Part shown: positions 10,205-20,043 of the stretch, piece after piece
How the letters are laid out: each line of letters opens with the position of its first letter
Position numbering within the stretch: position 1 is the stretch's first letter
Assembly (NCBI GenBank): GCA_020536535.1
Contig: JAHLWZ010000945.1
Location: 1 to 39,745, forward strand
Origin: Pelomyxa schiedti
Lineage: Eukaryota; Evosea; Pelobiontida; Pelomyxidae
Direction: 5' to 3'
DNA length: 39,745 nt
The notes under the pieces: model-generated
The model's database searches: none
What the model was told of the DNA's origin: nothing
The model's input: the letters and a program-made list of their open reading frames with translations, nothing else
Translations under genes and position numbers: made by a program

Positions 10205-10690
10205 AGTGAAGACGTCGCGAATTATGGGACTGCCACTGCTGCTTCCCCCGACCACGCTGTTGTTGTTGTTGTTGTGGCAGATGCAGTCCTGCGAGACAGA
10301 GAAAGAGGCTGCAACAAAATCACCAGAAACGAAACGACGCAGGACCGCATCTGCGTCATTTGGGGTTACGGCAGTTCTGCCACAAGATAACCCCAAGTCA
10401 TTGAGGAGTGGAACAGCAGTGGGATCACTCCACTGCATTAATAATAATTCACCCCCCTCAGTTCTCATCATCATCATCTGAGTGGTGTGACAAAAGCACT
10501 TCTGCCTGTGGCCTTGGATACTGTTACGCACACGGTATTGGCGTTGAAGGATCTCACAAGACAGCGGCATTGTGCAGGCTGCCGGTGATAAAAACTGGCT
10601 GTGTGCTCTGACAACGGCACAGGTGTCAAGGAAGGCAGTGTGGCTTTTGTACACGGGTGCTGCTTTGGGTGACCACAGGCGTGCCACACA
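10205..10690 (+). pseudogene. Decayed fragment of the Sel1-repeat gene
   Basis: The plus strand preserves, in order, pieces of the intact Sel1 gene at 13730-16401. They are AATTATGGGACTGCCACTGC (10219 on), GAGGCTGCAAC...AAATCACCAGAAACGAAACGA (10306 on), CATTGAGGAGTGGAACAGC (10399 on), a Ser-rich CATCATCATCTGAGTGGTGTGA stretch, then two degraded Sel1 units reading CGLGYCYAHGIGVEG and DNGTGVKEGS. Stops and frame changes separate the pieces, and about 600 nt of the parent between the second and third pieces is missing. At 10070-10110 a short stretch resembles the start of gene B. It sits upstream of Arp4, in the opposite orientation. Confidence 0.75.
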
Positions 10691-11142
10691 GCAGCGTGGA
10701 GGGTGCAACAACTCGGAAGGGGAGTTACAAGTGGGGACATCAGAATCATCTGTGCACCCAGGTTCTGACCATGGTGGAATAAATGAGAACAGTCTGAGTT
10801 AGGAGTCTGTGTTAGCAGATGCGACTTGGGGTTTTCAATTCAAAGATTTCTCATCCCCCTATTTCCTATTGCCTCACACTGTGCCCCCACAATTCCATCT
10901 CACTGGGCCCCTTGCCAAGTGACGTCGCAAAACACATCAGACCGCGCTGGGTTCACCTCCCCGCCTGTCCGATCGGCCACTCCCTCCCTGAGGAAGGCAG
11001 ATGTCACATCAAAAAAAGATGCCACTGCAGCTCTGCCGTGCATTAAAAAACATGTCTCTTTGTGCTTCTCTGGAAGGTAACGGGTTCGCCAACAAACAAG
11101 GCCTCCTTGCATTGGCCAATGTGCATGCATGCGGGCAATCAC
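10691..11142. other. Intergenic, no gene seen
   Basis: About 450 nt between the Sel1 fragment and the stop of the ankyrin-type gene. The beginning may be further eroded Sel1 tail. Short frames on both strands lack family resemblance. The segment presumably contains the 3' region of the ankyrin-type gene. Confidence 0.4.
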
Positions 11143-13330
11143 TCAAGTCTCCTTCCTCCTGGCAAGTATGTCGTCCTTTGAAAGTCCCAGCGTGCGAATG
11201 GACACAGTGGTGTGGAGTGGTGACATGAAAACAAACTGCATGAGGTGCTCCTTGGCAAACTCGGCTGTAATTTGAGGAAACACGCGCAGCAGCATCTTCC
11301 ACATTGGGACACTTATCTTTGTTGTTGCGCTCTGGAATGTTTTCAGCATGGGGGTAACCTGTGCAAAGATTTGGTTGGGATGGTTGCAGTCGTTAGTTAG
11401 TGCTGTGGAATGGTTGGGGGATGGTGCGCAGCCATTACCTGGGCCAAAGTAATCTTAAACGTGTGTATCAACCACTCAGCGCATCTGATTTTGTTGCTCT
11501 CAATCAGAATTCTAAGCATGCTGACAGAAGCCACTTGATAAGAAGTCAAGCTAAATGTTTGTATCAACCACTTGACCACCTTTCCAGACTGCACATGGCG
11601 GCAGCTCTTCAGACCCCGGGAAATTTTCTCAGCATCATACCCACTTTCTGGAGACACAAAGTGCTGGGTCTGTGACAGGGTCCACGATTCCACAGCACAG
11701 GTAACTGTGTACACTCTGTAACGCCTGGCCACAGGGAGCGCATCCAGAAACGCCCAGAACTCTTGTGGCTTTCTACGAAGAAGAGACACAGTTCTCTCGG
11801 TGATTGGAGTGATGCTGGGCAGGTTTGCGTGAGAAAGGAACCATTGAGTCCCACGAGAACCAGGGTTTCCACGAGCAATTCTCCATAAAGTGTCATCAGT
11901 GTTCAGAGCATGTTTCAGGCGCCTCATCACGCGGAATGTACTTTCCAACCACTTGGCAATGGACGTGTTGTTCACTAAAAGTGCCTGAACAAGACATTCT
12001 CGTATACATTTGAGTGTTGGAGCCGTTGTTGTCATTGACAGGATGAACTTGACTGTTTCCACATTGTCTTTCTCGTTTCCACACGCGGCAACTAAATCTT
12101 GTGGAGTGACTGGCCACAAATCAGTGATGTAGGAGCTCACGATTTCCTCGTCAGCAAGGAGGAACTTACTTGAAAAATTCATCAAGTCTGACTTGGGCGG
12201 CAGATAATTATCCAGCACCCACTTCAAACCTTTGTAACTTTTGACACTCAACAAGGGGGAACCAATTGGAACGTCAAAGGTGTCCTTGATCCATTGGCAC
12301 CCTTCCTCGAATTCAATGCAGTCCCTCTGCTCTGCCAACTCCATGTATTTAAGAAGTACTTCGAAACCCAAAGCCGCTCTTCTCTCTGCTGCTGTGCCAA
12401 AAAACCACTGAGTGCACATCTTCACAACTTCCACACTAGCACTGCCACAGAGTTCCTCCCGTCTCAGCGGTGAATTTCTGCAAGCAACCAAAACGGCAGT
12501 TGTGGATGCCAACCACTTCACAATGTCCACATGGCCCCGCCTCACAGCGCACAGAAATGGCTTGATGAGCTCCAAGTCCGCAGTGCCAACCCCGCTGAAC
12601 CTTGACATCACCCACTTTACAGTGTCCAGGCTCCCACCCCTGCATGCCTCAAACAACAAGCTGTGGCATGTCTCGCTCATCTCTCTGATGGAATCAGTCA
12701 CGTCTGGGTTAATCCTGGGCCACCTCAGTGACTTGAAGTAATAACTGCTCCCGTCAACAAGTTCGTGTGCCACCTCCAAGTGTCCTCCTTCATGTTGTGT
12801 GATAAGCTTCAGCATCATACACATTTACATTAAACATGCCAAGTGGATCAAACAGCCACACACAAGTCCTGCATAATCATACCGGCACAGAGTCCTTTGA
12901 GCACAGTGAGGCACTCCTTGTTGTTGTTCCTCGTTCTGACGGCGTGTCCCACAATCCATTCCGCGCACCTCTTGCTCCCTGCAAGACCCGCGCACCTCAG
13001 CCCAAAATACCGCGACGTGTGCACCACAACCACCGTCCTCTTCGTCGTTTCATGTCCGCCGTCGTCGTCGACGCTCTCCTCGACTGCACCAGCACCCATA
13101 ACTGCGTTGCAGGCACGCGGCACGAGCGGAAAAAGAGCCTCGGCGAGGGCCATCAGCCCGACGCAGTCGTCGACACGCCACTCGCCGCGGACGCCAGTGG
13201 GCACCGCCAGGGGAACGATGTCACGCCAGACCGTCAACGACACACTGAGAATGTACCCACTGCGCTCCTGTCTTTGCTTCCAAACGGGCGGCATCGTCGT
13301 CGAACTCTGTTGCGACTTCAGATTACTCAT
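11143..13330 (-). CDS. Ankyrin-type repeat protein with Trp-rich units
   Basis: Exons at 13330-12883, 12787-11439 and 11358-11143 on the minus strand give 670 aa. The first intron (95 nt) joins GLCAG to GHLEVAHELV, which reconstitutes an ankyrin-like unit. The second (80 nt) has a textbook CTAACTAAC branch site. Repeats such as LLFEACRGGSLDTVKWVMSR, AVRRGHVDIVKWLAS, KVVKWLIQTF and RCAEWLIHTF show the ankyrin helix pattern with a recurrent KWL/EWL. Between them the units are strongly diverged. The N-terminal ~110 residues (VWRDIVPLAVP, WRVDDCVGLMALAEALFPLV) match nothing I know. Likely a protein-interaction scaffold. It is co-oriented with the Sel1 gene upstream. Confidence 0.7.
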
Positions 13331-13523
13331 CACGTCTCCGAGATTTTGCGCCTTCCATCTTTTTGACAGCCACGATTGTCTTCATCAGTGGAAAGCTGCA
13401 AATACAACAAAGGGATGGTGTCATGGCGGGACTTTCGTATGGGTTGGAAAAGACCTTTCTACATTATTAATTTTTATTTCAACTATCACTTCACCACTAG
13501 TGGCATGGTCTTCCTCGTTGTAC

Positions 13524-13706
13524 TCATCGAATAATTCGAAAGCTGTGTTTCATGTCAGGACCACGGTGCCGAGGTGGGACCTGATTCGTCGTCGCCGCAG
13601 CAACCGCCCCACGGCACAAAACATCAACAAATCCCAGCAAAATCAGAAACAAGCCTACAATCCCTGCAACCCGTTGTTGCTCGTTTATACACTTGTCTCC
13701 TCTCAT
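13524..13706 (-). CDS. Possible small single-pass membrane protein
   Basis: A 60-codon minus-strand frame in the gap between the Sel1 stop and the ankyrin-type start. It begins MRGDKCINEQQRVAG and has one clear hydrophobic segment, GIVGLFLILLGFVDVL. Immediately downstream another frame looks coding (FELFDEYNEEDHATSGEVIVEI, interrupted by what may be a 37-nt intron ending GTATTTGCAG) and reaches the ankyrin-type start. The pieces may be exons of one small gene, but I could not find a junction between the first two that is certain. Confidence 0.3.
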   Translation of the reverse strand: MRGDKCINEQQRVAGIVGLFLILLGFVDVLCRGAVAAATTNQVPPRHRGPDMKHSFRIIR

Positions 13707-13729
13707 TTCCCAAACCACTGACCTGTGAT

Positions 13730-16401
13730 TCAGAGACCCGATTTCCACAAGATGATGTTGTTTAAGTGCTCCTGTGCGGCAGAGTCGTTTTCAGCAGCAG
13801 CGAGTCTGAAGAACTTTGCAGCAGTTCTGATGTCCCTCTCAACACCCAGACCATCAGCATAGCACAATCCAAGCCCACAGGCTGACTCAGTCCACCCAGA
13901 ATCCAGTGCCTGCTGGAAGAGAACAGCAGCCTTGTGGAAGTCTTGCTTGACCCCCCTCCCATCGAAGTAGCAGAGCCCAAGTCCATAAGCTGAACCTGTG
14001 TGGCCGAAATTAAGGGCCTGCTGGAAGAGAGCTGCAGCCTTGCTGAAGTCTTGCTTGACACCTGTTCCACCGTAATAATAAACAGCCAGGTTGTGCATGG
14101 CTTCTTGGTTTTTATCATCATCGGCAGCCTTCTGAAACAATGGTGCTGCTCTGGTTGGGTCTTTATCAACACCAATACCCTTGTCATAGAAGAATCCAAG
14201 GTTATACGCAGCAAAGGTGTACCCCTCATCGAGGGCTTTCTGGAGCAGCATTACTGCCTTTGGGAAGTCTTGTTGGACTCCCAGGCCATCGCAGTAACAC
14301 TTTGCAAGGCGGTAGAGTGCCCTTGGGCACCTGTCACTGTCGCCATCAGCAGCCCTCTGATACAACGCAGCAGCCTTGTTGAAGTCTTGCTTGACCCCAG
14401 TGCCATTTTCATAGCATGCAGCCAGATCGCACATGGCAATGGGGAGCCCAGCATCAGCAGCCTGCTGATACAATGCCGCTGCTCTCGTGGGATCTTTGTC
14501 AACACCACTACCGTTGAAATAACACACAGCCAGGTTGTGGATGGCCTCAAGGTTTTTATCATCAGCAGCCTGCTGATACAATGCCACTGCTCTGGTTGGG
14601 TCTTTATCAACACCAATCCCGAGTTGGTAGAAGTATCCAAGGTCACAGGCCGAAGTGGTGTGGCCCTCATTGAGGGCCTGCTGGTACAGCAGTGAGGCCT
14701 TGTGGAAGTCTTGTTGCACTCCCATACCATTGTGGTAACACATTGCAAGGTTGTGCATTGCCTTTGGGCAGATCCAGCCTCCATCAACAGCTCGCTGGTA
14801 CAATGCCGCTGCTCTGGTTGGATCTTCGTCAACACCAATCCCATTGTCATAACAGTATCCAAGGTCGCCAGCAGCATAAGTGAAACCGGCATCAAGGGCC
14901 TGCTGGTAGAGCTCTGTGGCCTTGTGGAAGTCTTTCTCAACACCCGTCCCGTAATAGTAACAATCAGCCAGGTTGAAAATTGCACTGTGTGTGAATCCCG
15001 CCTCAACAGCCCTCTGATACAACGCAACCGCTCTCTTTGCATCCTTTTCAACACCCCTCCCATTGTAGTAGCACTCTCCAAGATAACAAATTGCGCAGGG
15101 GTCACCAGAGTCAGCAGCCATCTGATAAAGTGAGAAAGCCTTCTGGTGTGAAGCACACTGGTACAAATCCCCCAGCAGAGTCATGCAAGCAAACCTCAAG
15201 AGCGCTGGAGGTTGTGGTTGTGCTGATGTTGACGTGCTCACAGTCACAACAGGTTCAACAGAAGGAGGAGGAACTTCTTTTGCTGAAAGTGCAACCAGAA
15301 GCATGCTTTTTTCGCCACAGTCCTCCCAACAAAATGCCATCCAGAGTGCAACAAAGTATGAACACGACCACGATGATGGGAATCTTATCATTGATGATGA
15401 TGACGATGAGGAGGAGGAAGAGGACAACGGATCAGTGTTCTGCAGTGTGACAAGATTGATGAGAGAGGAAGAGTCACACCACTCTGATGACGTTGCTATT
15501 GATGATGATGACTGAGGAGGGTGAACTATTATGTGGTGGGGTGATGCCACGGCTGAAAGCAAGCTGTTCCACTCCTCAATGACTTTTGGCCTCCCTGGTT
15601 CTCTTGTGTTGAGTCCCAGAATGGTGTGGCAGAACTCTCTCAATTTATGAACCCCATATGAGATTGCAAAGGAAAAAGTAGTGGACAGCACTGGGGGAAT
15701 AATCTCGTGGTAGAGCTTCTCACAATTTGGTGTGATTTTGGCCAGTCCATAAAGGAACAACAACCCTGGAAGGTAGTGCTGCTGTTTCGGTTTGTCATTG
15801 TCACTCACTGTTTGGGTGGGGGGGAGATTGCAGAATTGGTAATCACATCACCAGGAAAAAGTGAAGTGAAACAAACCAGGAGGAGACAAAGTGAAGACTG
15901 AATCAGGATCAGAATTGTTGTTGTTGAAGTGAGAGTAAGCCTGTGAGACAAGTCCAACAGCAGGACCGATGTTGCCCAGCTCCAACTGGTGCAGGGCTTC
16001 AATCATCAGTTTGTTCTGGGGGTTCTTCTCCCCTCCTCCATCTTTGTTTTTTTTTTTTTGTGTGTCATTATTTGGGTGTGTGGTTGTTTGTTTCACCCAC
16101 ATGAACAAGCAGCAGCAATCTTGTCACTCCACATTTGATCATAAGAATGGACTGTGGTGGTGCAAACAACATCAACATCAAAGGCCATGGTGGTTGTTGT
16201 TGTTGTTGTTGTTGTCCTGTGTCGTTTCGTTTCTGGTGATTTTGGTGTTGCAGCCTCTTTCACTGTCTCGGTTTGCACCACAACAACTACGTCGTTGGGA
16301 GCAGCAGTGGCAGTCCCATAATTTGCAACGACCCCACTTCCGCCGTTGTTGCTGGGGTGGCTGGGTGGGTCGTCGGCGGTGGTGTCACCGATCTGCATCA
16401 T
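13730..16401 (-). CDS. Sel1-repeat (SLR) protein with 12 units
   Basis: Exons at 16401-16101, 16041-15877 and 15807-13730 give 847 aa. The start is uncertain: ATGs at 16437 and 16470 are also in frame but would overlap divergent gene B. The N-terminus has a nine-Thr run. After the second intron comes a hydrophobic LPGLLFLYGLA segment, an EEWN block and Ser runs. From about residue 390 to the end lie 12 Sel1-like units of ~36 aa, each with the Y-x-x-G-x-GV turn (NGRGVEKD, YGTGVEKD, NGIGVDED through DGLGVERD) and ALYQQA helices. Such alpha-solenoids act as adaptors in protein complexes. Units alternate between VDKDPTRA and VKQDFHKA types, suggesting internal duplication in pairs. The first intron's GTGGGT donor is the least certain junction. 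Confidence 0.82.
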
Positions 16402-16435
16402 CTTGATCAACGAACCTGTTTTAGTGGAAGGAACC
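16402..16435. promoter_or_regulatory. Very short divergent promoter between Sel1 gene and gene B
   Basis: With the starts chosen here, only 34 nt separate the two ATGs. Regulatory sequence must lie inside the 5' coding regions, or one start is mis-set. No TATA-like element is visible. Confidence 0.3.
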
Positions 16436-17833
16436 ATGTGCTCAACATCAAGCTGGATTCCGTGCAGCATCTACGGGTTCTCAGGTTCTCCTCGTGATTG
16501 GGACCGTTGGGGTTTCAAAGGGTATTACTTGCCTACGCTGGTCGCCTCGCAGCAGTTCGTGGCCCTCGCGCTGTCGTCGCACCCCAGGTGCGGCCGCCTC
16601 AGCCCCGCCCGCCTCCTCTCGTGCTCCCCGCCGTGGTCCGTGCGGCCCCAGCGGCGCCCCCCCGCGAGGCACACCGCTGCGGTCGCGCCGTCGTGGCTGC
16701 TGTGGATGATCTGGGACTCGTGGTGCCTGGGCCTGGCCAGGCGCTACTCCGTGGACTTGTCCGGGGTTACTGGGAACCCGCGGTTCCGCAACCTTTTATT
16801 CTGCGTTTCACCGCTGCTGCTCGGCACTGTGGGGCCGGTGCAATTGCTTGTTGGCGGCGGGAACGGGCCCAACTCGCTCGACCTCCTGGGGTACCTCAGG
16901 GGGCCCATGCTATCATCCGCAGCGCTCGTGCTGGAGACCGCAGATCCGCAGGAGGAGGGCGCCGGGAGCAGCCTTATGGGTGGTGCTGGGGAGTACAACG
17001 ACGGACGGGAACACTCCTGGCAGTCCCACAAGTGGTGGTTGCACTTCCCATGTTCTGACAAGATGGTGATTCTCAACATGGTGGATTCTGTGGCCGACAT
17101 AAATGAGGCAAGGAGGACCCTAAAGAGGAGGAGTACAACTGGAAAGATGGGAGTTATGGGAGGAGCAGGGGGACCCATCATGTATGAGGGGGGAAAATGC
17201 CCAAGTGTGGCTGTGGTTCCAGTCCAATTTGGTGGGAAGAGTGTCATTGTGGTGTCCTTTGATAAATCAGTGAGGGACGAAGCTGTTGTTGCATTGAAAT
17301 TTGAAGGGAAACACGAGGGGGCAGAGCTTCTGGTGTTCAATGTGAATGACGCATTCATCACAGGGAAGTTCACTGTTCTGAGCACAACGAAAGTTGAATG
17401 GAGATGGCCAATTAACTGTTTGAAGACACTTCTTTTCACAAATAAGCTCACAGGAAAACGCTGTTTCATCATAACTTGTGAAGATTTTGATGATGTCAAC
17501 ATTGTGACAGCAATCGAAGAAACAACAGGAGAAACGAAAGTGATCACAGCAATGCCAGAGGCCTGGGTACTGACGGCCGTGAATCACTCACTGTTGTGTG
17601 CCAGTGACAAATGGTGCCATGAAATCTGGGATGTGAACCGCACTGATTCTGTTGTGTGCAAAAGGCCAAACAAGTGCGACCACGGTTTTGCAACAGCTGA
17701 GTCTGGGCTTCTCATTCACAATTCCAGTGATCCTGTGCTGACAGTCACTGAAGCAATCTCTGGTTTCTGTGTTTTACAAGTCCACCTTGATTCAAAAAGC
17801 CCTGAAGTCACAGCAATGTACAGCTGGCTTTGA
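16436..17833 (+). CDS. Uncharacterised family protein B (propeller-like)
   Basis: A single-exon frame of 465 aa from ATG 16436. This start gives ~32 residues before PTLVASQQFVALALS, close to the 28 in gene C; an ATG at 16346 would run into the Sel1 gene. The first ~150 codons are extremely GC-rich (HPRCGRLSPARLLS, WLLWMIWDSW, ARRY). The rest has balanced composition and repeating hydrophobic-strand blocks: WWLHFP...MVILNMVDSVADINEARR, LLVFNVNDAFITGKFTVLSTTKVEW, NKLTGKRCFIITC, IEETTGETKVIT, HEIWDVN. The regular strand-turn pattern suggests a beta-propeller. No enzymatic motif is seen and the function is unknown. Gene C follows 85 nt downstream as a tandem paralogue. Confidence 0.72.
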   Translation: MCSTSSWIPCSIYGFSGSPRDWDRWGFKGYYLPTLVASQQFVALALSSHPRCGRLSPARLLSCSPPWSVRPQRRPPARHTAAVAPSWLLWMIWDSWCLGLARRYSVDLSGVTGNPRFRNLLFCVSPLLLGTVGPVQLLVGGGNGPNSLDLLGYLRGPMLSSAALVLETADPQEEGAGSSLMGGAGEYNDGREHSWQSHKWWLHFPCSDKMVILNMVDSVADINEARRTLKRRSTTGKMGVMGGAGGPIMYEGGKCPSVAVVPVQFGGKSVIVVSFDKSVRDEAVVALKFEGKHEGAELLVFNVNDAFITGKFTVLSTTKVEWRWPINCLKTLLFTNKLTGKRCFIITCEDFDDVNIVTAIEETTGETKVITAMPEAWVLTAVNHSLLCASDKWCHEIWDVNRTDSVVCKRPNKCDHGFATAESGLLIHNSSDPVLTVTEAISGFCVLQVHLDSKSPEVTAMYSWL

Positions 17834-17918
17834 CACTGAACCATTTACCTTTTTTTGGGACTTGGGGTGCAATACAAAAACAACAACCAACCTTTCGTGA
17901 AAAAGCTTACCATAATTG

Positions 17919-19308
17919 ATGTCGTCGCAGTGGTTTCCCGCCGTCGTCACTGGGTCAGAGGCAGTCCTTCTATCACTTCCTCCCACAATCGAGTACTCCC
18001 CGACGCTGGTCGCCTCGCAGCAGTTCGCGGCACTCGCGCTTTCCACGCACCCCAGGTGCGGCCGCCTCAGCCCCGCCCGCCTCCTCTCCCTCTCCCTCTC
18101 CTCTCTTGTCGCCTCCCCTCCGCCTTCCTCCTCTCCCTCGCCACAACCCCCCGCCCAGCCCTCGGCGTCGTCATCGTGGCTGCTGTGGATGATCTGGGAC
18201 TCGTGGGTGGTGGGCGTGGCCAGGCGCTACTACCTCCTTCTGCTCAGCGGCCTCCCGCGGCGGCCCCCTGGGCACCTGTGCTTCTGTGTGTCGCCGCTGC
18301 TGCGTCGTGGGCCCTGTGCACTTTCTCGTCGGCGAATCGACGGAGCTCGTGGGGCAGGTCAGGGCTCCAGGGGGCTCGTCGTCCACAGGGCTGTATGTCG
18401 AGACCGCAGATCTGGAGGAGGAGGGCAGCGGGAGCAGCCTTATGGGTGGTGTGGTGGAGTACGAGGGTGAGGAAGGCGCCTGGTGGCAGTCCCACAAGTG
18501 GTGGTTGCACTACCCAGCTCCAGACAGGATGGTGATTCTGAACATGGTAGATTCTGTGGCCGACATAAACGAGGCCAGGAGGGTCCTCAAGAGGAGGAGG
18601 ACAACCGGCAAGATGGGAGGAGCTATTATGGGAGCAGGTGGAAGAGGAATCACGAAGGAGGGGGAAGGAGAATGCCCAAGTGTGGCTGTTGTTCCAGTCC
18701 AATTTGATGGCTACAGTGTCAGTATGGTGTTCTTCAGTAGCTCTGTGAGGGATGAAGCTGTCATTGCGGTGGACAAGGAAGGCCAGGGGGCAAAGCTTCT
18801 GGTGTTCAATGTGAATGATGCATTCGTCACAAAGAAGTTCACTGTTCTGAGCACAACGAAAGTTGAATGGGCTTGGCCAGCTATCTGTTCTAACCCACTT
18901 CTTTTCACAAAGAAGCTCACAGGAAATCGCTGTTTCATTGCTGCGTTAGGTGATGATGAAGTAAATGTGGTGAATGAAATTGAGGAAACAACAGGAGCAA
19001 GGAAAGTGATCACATCAGTTCCCAGGCCAACCTCGTTGACGGCAGTGAACGACTCGCTCTTGTGTGCTGGCGACAAATGGTGCCACGAAATATGGGATGT
19101 AAATGACACCAGTGCTTCTGTGTGCAAAAGGAAAAACCAATGTGGAATTGGTTGTGCCACAGCCGAGTCAGGGCTTCTCGTTCATGATTCCAGGGAGACA
19201 GCCTTCCTTGCAGTCACAGAACCAATCTCTAGTTTCTGTGTTTTACAAGTCCGTCACTCTGATGCAAACTGCACTTACGTCACTGTAGCAAGGTCCTTCT
19301 GGCATTGA
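17919..19308 (+). pseudogene. Family protein C, paralogue of B, frameshifted
   Basis: From ATG 17919 (MSSQWFPAVVTGSEA) the frame follows gene B through TLVASQQFAALALSTHPRCG, SSWLLWMIWDSW and LCFCVSPLL, then continues as family sequence only in the next frame, from VVGPVHFLVG (about 18310) to the stop at 19308 (DSVADINEARRVLKRRR, LLVFNVNDAFVTKKFTVLST, HEIWDVNDT). Against B, five bases are missing near 18299-18305. Either the gene is broken or the base count is wrong. A GT-AG intron across the spot would delete conserved sequence, so I reject that. The 3' frame is intact for 340 codons, implying a recent break. Confidence 0.6.
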
Positions 19309-19650
19309 TCAACCATAATTTTGAAGAAAACAAAAAGATTCCGACTGTTTTGAGGCTGCCATGACGACGTAACTTGGGATGATTAGGGGCTTGCTAAAAT
19401 GCCAAAACGAACGTTCGTTTTGCGCGGGAGTGACAGTTTGAATCGGCCACTACACTTCCCTGCCTAATTGTTAAGGACCTATGACAACCCAACAACGCGG
19501 GGCAACTCTGGAGGGAGCAGGAAGAACTTAATTTACACTAAAGTTCTTTTTGGCATTTTGTGTTGTGACTACACGTTCCGTTTCCATTGTTTGGTGATTT
19601 TGGAGTTCTCCAACACCAGTCCTCTTGAAATCAGGTGGTGTGCCGGCCCC
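19309..19650. other. Non-coding stretch next to palindrome centre
   Basis: Follows the stop of gene C. It contains a perfect 20-nt palindrome (see 19403) and an AT-rich tail leading into the second LTR-like copy. No convincing frame. Confidence 0.5.
19403..19422. repeat. Perfect 20-nt palindrome
   Basis: CAAAACGAACGTTCGTTTTG equals its own reverse complement. It could be a dimeric protein-binding site or a remnant of a mobile-element end. No second copy was noticed apart from the mirror at 20324. Confidence 0.8.
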
Positions 19651-19733
19651 TGATGTCTTTCTGGGAAAACTACAGCGAATCTGATTCCCTGAACGGATTC
19701 TACCTATTCAGGCTTCTTTTCTCACTTACTACA
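19651..19733 (+). repeat. LTR-like dispersed repeat, copy 2 (shortened)
   Basis: Shares the first ~31 nt and last ~25 nt of the repeat at 3741 (TGATG...TTTCTGGGAAAACTAC...GCGAATCTG and GGCTTCTTTTCTCACTTACTACA) but lacks the TATA/AATAAA middle. Exact arm symmetry stops at 19702, inside this copy. Confidence 0.5.
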
Positions 19734-20043
19734 CAAAAACCTGTAAAATTTTTTACATCCCAACATTCATTCCTCTTTCTCGTCACGCGACCACACGCTA
19801 GCTGCACTTTTCGCTCCGCATCGGCGTACAATCACTCCACACCCAAATGCCACAAACTGTTTCCGTGCGTCGATTAGCACTTGCATTTGGCCCCAGTCTT
19901 GTTGTTTCTTTGTAACTCTGTTTTTCGTGGAAGGGATTTGGTGTGGAGTGATGAGGATGCGCGACGAGAAAGAGGAATGAATGTTGGGATGTAAAAAATT
20001 TAACAGGTTTTTGTGTAGTAAGTGAGAAAAGAAGCCTGAAGGC
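19703..20043. repeat. Diverged inverted repeat and spacer at palindrome centre
   Basis: Outside this interval the arms mirror exactly. Inside, 19703-19784 still pairs with 19963-20043 but with differences: a 5-6 nt block near 19703-19708 differs and adds one base on the left, and 19745 is A where the mirror predicts T. From 19785 to 19962 the sides no longer match. That spacer contains a shorter nested inverted repeat, ATCACTCCACACCCAAAT at 19831 against ATTTGGTGTGGAGTGAT ending 19952, placed off-centre because the left side has about 36 extra bases. No coding frame is convincing here. Confidence 0.9.

Larger units (their letters stand above)
1..19702 (+). repeat. Left arm of giant palindrome
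   Basis: This segment is the reverse complement of 20044-39745. Open reading frames throughout the arm have partners at 39746-x with the same length and translation, which shows there is no net insertion or deletion between the arms. Bases read directly around 19310-19702 also match their mirror exactly. Symmetry is lost just inside 19702. I did not compare all 19.7 kb base by base, so perfect identity is inferred from the mirrored translations and spot checks. Confidence 0.97.

Noticed and set aside
12843-13721. Plus-strand 292-codon frame opposite the ankyrin-type first exon
   Set aside because: It is antisense to a well-supported spliced gene, is rich in Ser/Thr/Pro from the reversed strand, and shows no family pattern.
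14000-15156. Several long frames within the Sel1 repeat region on both strands
   Set aside because: Shadow frames created by the repeated, GC-balanced Sel1 units; their apparent repeats only echo the true frame.
16498-17058. 186-codon frame overlapping the GC-rich start of gene B (and similar frames in gene C)
   Set aside because: High GC removes stop codons in all frames. The Arg/Pro/Ala-rich product lacks conservation, while the B frame matches C at protein level.
18287-18356. GT-AG intron that would repair the frame of gene C
   Set aside because: It would remove sequence that is clearly homologous to gene B, so a small deletion is simpler.
19468-19653. 61-codon frame near the centre
   Set aside because: It starts without ATG, lies in a low-complexity non-coding stretch and resembles no family.
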